A DNA stretch of 64,000 nucleotides from Siphonodentalium dalli (taxonomy: Eukaryota > Mollusca > Scaphopoda > Gadilida > Siphonodentaliidae): the NCBI GenBank assembly GCA_032622095.1, contig CP136063.1, forward strand, positions 26,230,987-26,294,986, read 5' to 3'. The translations under genes and the position numbers were made by a program. Shown here piece after piece: positions 56,691-64,000 of the stretch (its first letter is position 1; each line of letters opens with the position of its first letter). The notes under the pieces are model-generated. The model was not told where the DNA came from. It made no database searches and was given only the letters and a program-made list of their open reading frames with translations.

Positions 56691-57063
56691 TAACCCTTTA
56701 CCCAACAAAACGGCCCTGTGCCAATGCATTCTCTTATATATGGGAGTCGACCATAGGTCGCCTCGCATATATAAGAGAATGCATTGGCTTAACACACATT
56801 AAAAATGATAAAATTCTCAAAGAATGTAGGAAAAATATCATAATTTTTTTTTTTTAGGTCAATGCATGTCGACTCGCATATATAAGAGAATGCATTGGCA
56901 CAGGGCATACATTGTAACTGTAACTATCACAATGTGGGTCAATGAGCCGGTTCCAATGATATCCATATTTGTATTGTTCTATTGAGACAGACCCAAGATA
57001 ATATAGGCTGCTGCAGCTTCATTTGGGCTATTTTTCTGTGCGTTTTGTTGGGTAAAGGGTTAA
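56690..57063. mobile_element. TTAA-flanked MITE with one complete and one truncated hairpin module
   Basis: TTAA plus CCCTTTACCCAACAAAACGG and GCGTTTTGTTGGGTAAAGGG plus TTAA bound 374 bp. The first palindrome has a mismatch (TATGGGAGTCGACC). The second has lost most of its left arm (AATGCATGTCGACTCGCATA). Confidence 0.86.
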
Positions 57064-58900
57064 CAGCACAAAAGAGCATTTTACTGGCCTGCGCAAATGC
57101 CTTACACAAAGGCGCACATTGCGCAGATGTCATGAAGATTATCACAAAGGTGCATGGGCGTGGTTACCTCCCTTTAACGCGCAGACGCCTTGCGGAATTG
57201 GATTATATTTTGTCACAAACCGGCTTGGGAGTGGTCTTCTGTGTTGGTAGTTATAATCACATCGTGCGGGAATCGGATTAGGACCAGACATATGAGCAGT
57301 GCCTAATATCACATTCGCGCATGCCATATATTATATGGATTATCTTCTGCAAATCTATGATCACTCATTTCGACAGGTAAAATCAATAATTGAAGTAGCT
57401 GATATCAGCCGGTAAGTAAAGTAAGCAGTGTCTCAGTATGCACATAATTAATTCCGGCTACGAAATCGGTCTTGAAAGAATTGAGTTACGAAAATATCAT
57501 CGGAGAAAACAAATTAAATTCGAGATGACATGAGCAAAATCTTGCGTTAACACCCAATTGAGCCAGAGATAAATAAAGTGACGATTATATTACACATGTA
57601 TATACGTTTATTAACTCACCATAACGAATTTACAGTATATAATCGAGAAAATTTGATCTTGCATCGAAGCGTGTTTTCTGGATTTCAACACGGAAGTGTC
57701 TACAATTATCATGCGTATTTGAAAACGAGGATCGCCTGTCAAACCGGACCGAATGTGATTATCTACCGGGAAATCGGTCTTTCGCGAAGTCTAATGATAT
57801 ACCGATATAGCAAAAACTACGTGTAATGCAGGAAACATACAGGATAGTTTCAGATTGACCGTGTGTTCAGGTGGCATTACGATTGTGCAAACACAAATTA
57901 TGTTACTATAAATAGAAAAAGAATAGTAGGTGAGTAGGTGGGCTACTGGGGTACTATCGTAAAATAGTATGGCAGTAGGCAGCCAATCAGAACGCGAGAA
58001 AGTTATGTGAGATATAATATTGAGTAATAATTAACAAACTACAACATTTTTGTCCCATCACCATTTATTCAGGCTTTGGTCTGGGTTAGACATGTTTTTC
58101 AATTACCACACCCTTCACTTAAGATATTATAGGACTTCAGGTGTGTGATAACAAAGACTACTTTGGCAATAATATTATTTATTGAGATAAAATCTCCAAT
58201 AATAACATATGAATAAATATGAATACTTATACTCTCACTGTTGCACATACACTCATCCATATACCCATGAATTATGATACTATGATTGTGATTTTCAACC
58301 GCTTTACAAAACATCAAGTTATTCGCTATCAGATAACTATCTGACTATTCAATAATAAATTATGAAATTATGTTTCATTCAGACCCACTTTAAGCTTTTA
58401 CATGTAAGCCTAAGGCTTTATACAAACGAAATTATCTCAACAGTAATCTTAAATGTAAGCCTATTACCATTATAAGGAATAATGCCTCCCGCAGTTTAAT
58501 ATATAAAGGAATGGGAGGGTGGGAAATTTTTTTGCCAATGTTGACAATTCGAAATGTCGAGTCGATATGAATTAGATTTGGGCGCGAAACGCATTTATAT
58601 GGATCAAGGTATTGTGGGAAATATTCATGAATCTTGAGTACTAATTAATTATGACCTTTGACACTAGTATCAATGTCAAAGGTCAAAATTAAGCTATATA
58701 GAATACAGGGGTGTATCCAATGATTGTTTCAGGCCTAGTAATTACATATTTTGATTGCCAAAATAGCCCTTTAACTGGATACTATTTTTGTTCATTAACA
58801 CAAGTTGTCATCACAATTTTATTGTAGTCGATATCAAGTAACCTGATAATGCATTTTAGGATCGTCTGAGAATGTTATAATCTGTGACACCAGATCATCT
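57064..58900. other. No gene recognised
   Basis: Short ORFs only (up to 99 codons), none with recognisable motifs. Confidence 0.3.
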
Positions 58901-58904
58901 GCAT

Positions 58905-59330
58905 GGGGATATAGTTTGGTTTGATGACCTGTGGCCAGCCGCAAGAGGATACCGTGCCTGACAACTGTCGTGTAATATATCGAAGAGCTATCCGTGATAA
59001 ATCAAGTGTTTGTTGTCAAGGTTGAGCAGTAAATCGTCCTGACCATCATACATGCATTTACAATCACAGATTCCTTCAGATGGGCGATAGTATACGAGCA
59101 CGTTTTTCTATCACTGCATGCTTCTTGTGAATTTTCACAGAACCAAGTGTCCACTTATTTATGATTGGGTCTTTTGAGCAAAATCGATTTCCGTGTTCAC
59201 AAGTTGCATTGGCGAAAATGATGGGACAAGTTTCGCAGGAAATGCAACTGAACCTCTTTCGTAGGTTTCAAACTTTGTTCTCATCTGTGGTGTAAACAGA
59301 CATGGTATCTTTATGGTTGAGATACATTTG
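58905..59330 (-). pseudogene. Cysteine-cluster (CxC) protein remnant of KDZ-associated type
   Basis: Pieces in several minus frames read ATCEHGNRFCSKDPI, then VLVYYRPSEGICDCKCMYDG and QDDLLLNLDNKHLIYHG-stop, then LFDILHDSCQARYP. The RPSxGxCxC...YDGxxDxLLNL pattern is one I associate with HMG/CxC cysteine-cluster proteins that accompany KDZ transposases. Stops and frameshifts make it a relic. No KDZ transposase core was recognised nearby. It lies directly beyond the tail of the viral L-derived region. Confidence 0.42.
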
Positions 59331-59401
59331 AAGGGATCTTCTTTTTTGCACTGGGCGATAGTCCATCTCTTGTTTTATATAGACATGAAACGGCAAGAAA
59401 T

Positions 59402-59800
59402 TCACTGTGAGATATTTTTTTTAGTCACTCTTAAGGGGGTGGCCTGGACTATCTTCCTGGTGAAAAGATGGAAGATATGCATTCCCAAGAAAGCTATATC
59501 CCTATAAAAAGTAGCAATGTTTCCCCTAATTGGCATAGCTTTAGTTGTTAAAACTTTACCCTCATCTAAATCAAAAGGAATCTGGTAATGATATAGAATT
59601 TTAAAGAAATTTCTTCCGTGACAACGAAGCCACGTCTTTGCAGTAGGATTGTATGAATGGAGGATGTCATCGGCTGAGGTCATAACCGTTATTCTATTAT
59701 CGAGGACCTTGCTCAGATCATATAAGTTATACCGCATTTTTCCATTATGCTTATTTCTAATGATATTGTACATGATATCAATGTTGAGTAAGTACATCAA
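59402..59800 (-). pseudogene. Endogenous viral element: mononegavirus L, C-terminal segment
   Basis: This 132-codon open stretch lies on the minus strand directly beyond a 217-bp MITE. Removing the insertion (215 bp net) puts it in the same frame as the L-derived ORF upstream. That supports its being the continuation of the viral large protein past the methyltransferase, although I see no diagnostic motif here. It ends at a stop at 59402. Non-functional; part of a broken copy. Confidence 0.5.
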
Positions 59801-59802
59801 AG

Positions 59803-60019
59803 TACAGTAATGCTCTAAGTAATCGACTATTTAACCACAGCAGAATTATGGGTAACTTTTCAGGATTTAGTCGGAAATATGGCTTATTGCCATTCATCGG
59901 AAAGCTCTCCCCGAGAGCTTTCCGATGAATGGCAACAAGCCATATTTCCGACTAAATCCTGAAAAGTTTCCCATAATTCTGCTGTGGTTAAAGAGTCGAT
60001 TACTTAGAGAATTACTGTA
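59803..60019. mobile_element. Palindromic TA-flanked MITE inserted in the viral L copy
   Basis: The whole element is one inverted repeat of about 105-bp arms, centred at 59911 (GCTCTC-CCC-GAGAGC). It starts CAGTAATGCTCTAAGTAATC and ends GATTACTTAGAGAATTACTG, with TA on both sides, a Tc1/mariner-type foldback. There are very few arm mismatches, so insertion is recent or the arms are kept homogeneous. Confidence 0.9.
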
Positions 60020-60426
60020 TTTGTCAGCTCTTTATTAACATTTAACTTGATCCTGGTACTGATTCTATTTAATATAGAAGACTGAGCACCTTGATTTCTC
60101 TCAGCGTGTGTTTTGATGATAATAACCCCTTGATCTATATGAGTTTCCATTGCTGAATATAATAGGCTCTCATAGTCAGGATAACAGGGATCTTGCACTT
60201 CTAAACTAGGGAGACCCAAGTAGTGAATCAATGAGTTATGAAGATTCCAACTCATCCCTGATGGAATGAGTAATTTCTCTATTGTTATGTTGAGAGTGTT
60301 CTCTCTGTTCATCAAATAATGATCTTTAAAAAGATCTTGAATCATTGATTTAAAAGACGAGTCATCCCATGGAGTGTAAGGAAAAGAATTGTTATTCCAA
60401 AAATGATCTTGAAAGATATGATACAA
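60020..60426 (-). pseudogene. Endogenous viral element: mononegavirus L, methyltransferase-distal segment
   Basis: The open stretch includes GVIIIKTHAE, fitting a strand of the L methyltransferase with one of its conserved lysines, and a hydrophobic region beforehand. It overlaps the preceding ORF by 35 bp in a different frame, so one frameshift lies at about 60400. It ends in the MITE at 60019. Confidence 0.62.
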
Positions 60427-60783
60427 GAGGTCTTTCTCTTTTCCTTTTACATACTAAGAAAATTTCTTTATTATCATGTGCACTGTATCTTGATTTGATG
60501 ATATGAACCTCCTCAAAGACCAACTTATATAAGCCCGATAACATCTCAATGTTATGCATATTGTCCACAAAATCTTTGGAAGATAACGCAACAGCTATTA
60601 TCAAAGAGTTTGTAATAATATTCATTGTGGTTTTATGTATAGCATGCATTTTATCGAAACTCATCTTCAGTGGATTACTCTGGACATCACATGTAAGAAG
60701 ATTCCATAACTCTGTCCAAGAATTAATAGCTCTACAAGTCTCTGGGTGAGAGAGATCATTCCAGGACATAATGCTTTCTCTTA
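60392..60783 (-). pseudogene. Endogenous viral element: mononegavirus L, methyltransferase core segment
   Basis: The stretch reads MSWNDLSHPETCRAINSW and then LLTCDVQSN. The conserved acidic residue of the K-D-K-E methyltransferase tetrad lies in the TCD triplet. It starts at the left edge of a 469-bp MITE and runs to about 60400, where the frame changes. The extra residues upstream of 60783 in the longer ORF come from the MITE. Confidence 0.68.
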
Positions 60784-61252
60784 CAGCCCTGGGAATTAGC
60801 CTAGGCAATAGGCAATGCCTAGGTAAAAGCAGAGGCAAAATCAGTTTGCCTAGGCAATTATATTTCCTAGGTAAAACAAGTTCATTGGGTTATTAAAATT
60901 GATTTGTGTCTGTCAGAAATAGAACCTCTTTAGCCAAAATGACTTCCTTAAATCACTCTTTACATATATTGTCCTACAATTATTTCCATGGCACTGGGCC
61001 ATTTACTAGTTACCCGGTATAAGGACACTTGTTTTGGAGATTATTTGTGGTATTGTATATATGTTGAGTAGTGGCCTGGAAATAATGTTCCCCAAAATAA
61101 CTAAGTAATTCAGGTTATTATTGAATCATATTGATTTGAGATGACAATATTGCTGCAAAATTTCCTAGGCAAAATCTGTTTTTGCCTAGGCCGATTTCTT
61201 TGACCTAGGCAAATATATTGCCTAGGCAAATTTTCCTTAATTCACAGGGCTG
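60784..61252. mobile_element. hAT-like MITE, 469 bp, 5-bp target duplication, inserted in the viral L copy
   Basis: CAGCCCTGGGAATTA at the left and TAATTCACAGGGCTG at the right are imperfect inverses. TCTTA flanks both sides (60779-60783, 61253-61257). The subterminal regions are packed with the palindromic motif TTGCCTAGGCAA. A 5-bp duplication with CAGxxCTG-type ends recalls the hAT5 group. Confidence 0.8.
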
Positions 61253-61643
61253 TCTTAGATGCACTATATTGTTTTTTTCTTTTTGTACTCTCTAGCTCCA
61301 TAGGCATCATGATGTCAAGGGTATGTGTATCAACAGCACTAGGATCAAATAAGGAATTGTAAAAAAGATTGTCCACTCCAATCCCATCAAGGAGAAATCT
61401 AGCAACAATGCCTGCTCCCTCTCCTAAGCAAATCACATTGATAGGTTGGATATCCTCGCTCAAAATTATTTCTGCAAGCTTATAACTAGCTGTTGAGTGA
61501 ATGCCAATCAGTCTGGTCATATGTTCCATCCGCATGTGAAGAACTTCTACTGAAGAGTCCAAATTAGAGTAGTCTCCTATTTCTATTCGTTTTTGGAAGG
61601 TCAATCTCAAAGGTTGGAGCCTGTCATCATTTTGGAAATCCAT
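61253..61643 (-). pseudogene. Endogenous viral element: mononegavirus L, methyltransferase SAM-binding segment
   Basis: The stretch contains SYKLAEII, with a candidate catalytic lysine, and VICLGEGAGIVARFLL, the GxGxG S-adenosylmethionine-binding loop of the L-protein cap methyltransferase. In the live virus this domain methylates mRNA caps in the cytoplasm. It is separated from the preceding segment by a frameshift or stop near 61650-61695 and is cut at its 3' side by the MITE. Confidence 0.75.
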
Positions 61644-61696
61644 GCATGGGTTGTTCTCTCTCTGTTTCTTGGCCGATTTCCTGATTCAGCTTAGAT

Positions 61697-62734
61697 TCAA
61701 CTAAAACAATGGATCGAAGCTGTCTGCTCCACAACCAAGGTGCTAATCTCGTGTACTTGATGCTTCCTGATCGGATTTTCTTTGATAAAATCCTGGAAAA
61801 TTCCTAATCTATTTAAGGAGTTGAGAATTGTCACTGGATCAGCAAAGAATTTGTTGCTTGTTGAAACTTTCTCATAATACCAATTTTGTATTTTTTGAAG
61901 AGCGTTTTGTCTATCTAATGGAACAACATGTTCTTCCAATCCATCCATCAACAAGCTCAAGAAATAGGATTTCTCCGTCAATGCAATTAAACCTATACTT
62001 GAAACATTCAGATTTTGCTCTCTGCACATGTCTCTACATTTGACATCCTTACTGAGAATTTTCAGAATTCTTTTGAAAGTATATAAAAGAGTTTTCTTAT
62101 CTGTAAAAAATCCTTTATCCATACCAACATTCTCAAGTACGCCACTCAGATGCTCTCTTGTTCGTACACACTTCAAACATGGTGCAATGGGAGTTATCAT
62201 TGGCAGATCGATCTGTTCGATATATTGGAAAAGATTTCTTTGCAAAATCTTATCAGGATTCATGGTTATTGGAGTATGCCATATGATATCAACTACAAGA
62301 TAATAAACTAGACTTCGAAATATGGATAAAGTATCAGAATTTGACCAATCGGTGATAGATAGATCCACACAATGAGTTGTAGTTTCTCCCATCATGTGAG
62401 GGTAAACTTTGGGCCCAACACCTCTTAGTAAGTGATAAGCTAAGCCGAGCCCTATTTGATCACTTACAAATGACGAAAGCTTCACAGTTGCTCCAGTTGG
62501 TATTGATTTGTCAACACATCGAAGATGTTTAGCTGGTAAGAAAACTTCATCGATCTTTAACAAACGTTCTCTTCCTACATAGATTTGTGGACACTCTGTG
62601 TAATCATTAAAACTGGGGACTGAGACTTGAGGATCATTCGATTCCATTTTCGACTCCATAAATCTCTCTGTACAATCTGAGCAGGTTAGGTGTAAATGTA
62701 AATCCATCAATCTATCAGGAGAAGTACCAGTCAA
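61697..62734 (-). pseudogene. Endogenous viral element: mononegavirus L, capping-to-connector segment
   Basis: A 345-codon stretch with an unbroken frame precedes the methyltransferase part. Its position between the HR-motif capping block (63706-64000) and the GxGxG block fits the capping/connector part of L. Its start is truncated by the minisatellite; the initiator of the ORF is therefore arbitrary. The absence of stops over about 1 kb implies a fairly young insertion or some constraint. Confidence 0.68.
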
Positions 62735-62769
62735 GACGAGAGGATATTAATCTCAAGCCATATAAGATC

Positions 62770-63705
62770 AGTCCCTGAAAGTGAACAGTGTAATCATCTT
62801 TAGATGCTGAAAGTGAACAGTGTAATCATCTTTAGATGCTGAAAGTGAACAGTGTAATCATCTTTAGATGCTGAAAGTGAACGGTGTAATCATCTTTAGA
62901 TGCTGAAAGTGAACGGTGTAATCATCTTTAGATGCTGAAAGTGAACAGTGTAATCATCTTTAGATGCTGAAAGTGAACAGTGTAATCATCTTTAGATGCT
63001 GAAAGTGAACAGTGTAATCATCTTTAGATGCTGAAAGTGAACAGTGTAATCATCTTTAGATGCTAAAAGTGAACAGTGTAATCATCTTTAGGTGCTGAAA
63101 GTGAACAGTGTAATCATCTTTAGATGCTGAAAGTGAACAGTGTAATCATCTTTAGATGCTGAAAGTGAACAGTGTAATCATCTTTAGATGCTGAAAGTGA
63201 ACAGTGTAATCATCTTTAGATGCTAAAAGTGAACAGTGTAATCATCTTTAGGTGCTGAAAGTGAACAGTGTAATCATCTTTAGATGCTGAAAGTGAACAG
63301 TGTAATCATCTTTAGATGCTAAAAGTGAACAGTGTAATCATCTTTAGGTGCTGAAAGTGAACAGTGTAATCATCTTTAGGTGCTGAAAGTGAACAGTGTA
63401 ATCATCTTTAGGTGCTGAAAGTGAACAGTGTAATCATCTTTAGGTGCTGAAAGTGAACGGTGTAATCATCTTTAGGTGCTGAAAGTGAACGGTGTAATCA
63501 TCTTTAGGTGATGAAAGTGAACGGTGTAATCCTCTTTAGGTGCTGAAAGTGAACGGTGTAATCCTCTTTAGGTGCTGAAAGTGAACGGTGTAATCATCTT
63601 TAGGTGCTGAAAGTGAACGTGTAATCATCTTTAGATGCTAAAAGTGAACGTGTAATCATCTTTAGGTGCTGAAAGTGAACGGTGTAATCATCTTTAGGTG
63701 CTGAA
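62770..63705. repeat. 32-bp minisatellite inside the viral L copy, about 29 copies
   Basis: The unit is GCTGAAAGTGAACAGTGTAA TCATCTTTAGAT, with AACAGTG/AACGGTG and AGATG/AGGTG variants. Near 63610-63650 two units lack one base. On the minus strand the first unit still reads as a viral-frame extension (KDDYT), so the seed probably lay in the viral sequence and expanded in place. Confidence 0.93.
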
Positions 63706-64000
63706 ATGTCCGCTAGAGTATTTGTACTAAAGTATACATGACTAGTAATATTTGGTCTTCCCAGAGTTAGGGCTTTATTTTTCTTCAAGGGACTATTATA
63801 CCTATGGGGTATGGAGCCTGACATCACTGTACCCACCATCTGTTCAAGTTCATCAAGAGTGACATCTGTTCTAGATTTGATCATTTCTGAAAAGAAAGGA
63901 TGGAGTCCTTCATTAGCTACCCAATCTGAAATTGACGCAATTCGTGCTATTCCTTTCGCTGCCGGCTCATTTTTTGCCAATCCAGATAAGGTGGATGTCT
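63706..64000 (-). pseudogene. Endogenous viral element: mononegavirus L, capping-domain segment (continues past window)
   Basis: On the minus strand the frame is open from the right edge and reads GSIPHRYNSP and then SHVYFSTNTLADIS. The HR doublet belongs to the polyribonucleotidyltransferase (capping) domain of rhabdovirus-like L proteins. The polymerase domain should lie beyond 64000. The frame runs into the 32-bp minisatellite at about 63706. Confidence 0.72.

Noticed and set aside
62770-63705. CRISPR-like regular array
   Set aside because: Units are contiguous 32-bp tandem copies without unique spacers; eukaryotic minisatellite.

Overview
The window is AT-rich metazoan nuclear DNA, dense in repeats and transposons. 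The best fit is a lophotrochozoan invertebrate, probably a bivalve mollusc. This is an inference from: spliced exons with GT-AG borders; several copies of a YqaJ nuclease/SWIM-finger family; BEN, macro-domain and TRIM-like exons; GalEA-like Copia and BEL/Pao retroelements; many TIR elements; a tRNA-derived SINE; and long minisatellites. No operons, bacterial genes, rRNA genes or functional tRNA genes were seen. Family names rest on motif recognition; no database search was possible.

Layout. 0.6-5.4 kb: a 298-bp tandem repeat, then 24-, 92- and 44-bp arrays that share a core motif. 5.4-11.3 kb: a hAT-like unit with 5-bp target duplications that carries a SWIM exon, then two hAT-type elements with perfect 8-bp target duplications. 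13.6-19.6 kb: two minus-strand YqaJ/SWIM gene remnants with splice junctions, among small satellites and two MITEs. 21.6-23.8 kb: an internally deleted BEL/Pao element and a hAT transposase tail. 26-32 kb: MITEs and two large minisatellites (26 bp and 60 bp). 33-36 kb: a macro-domain exon, a SINE, a MITE and a YqaJ-PHD remnant. 37.7-42.1 kb: a spliced minus-strand BEN-domain gene. 42.67-49.72 kb: an apparently intact 7-kb DNA transposon, Academ-like, with TIRs, a TTGA target duplication and an uninterrupted two-exon 1459-codon protein. 49.8-51.5 kb: a further YqaJ-type fragment and a B-box exon. 53-57 kb: a Copia element whose pol part is inverted relative to gag. 59.4-64 kb: an endogenous copy of a mononegavirus (rhabdovirus-like) L gene, minus strand, frameshifted and interrupted by two MITEs and a 32-bp minisatellite; it runs off the right edge.

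The most distinctive features are the intact Academ-like transposon, and a roughly 70-bp palindromic hairpin module that recurs inside MITEs with three different kinds of terminal repeat. The only plausible host genes are the BEN gene and isolated exons (macro domain, B-box, perhaps some YqaJ/SWIM copies).
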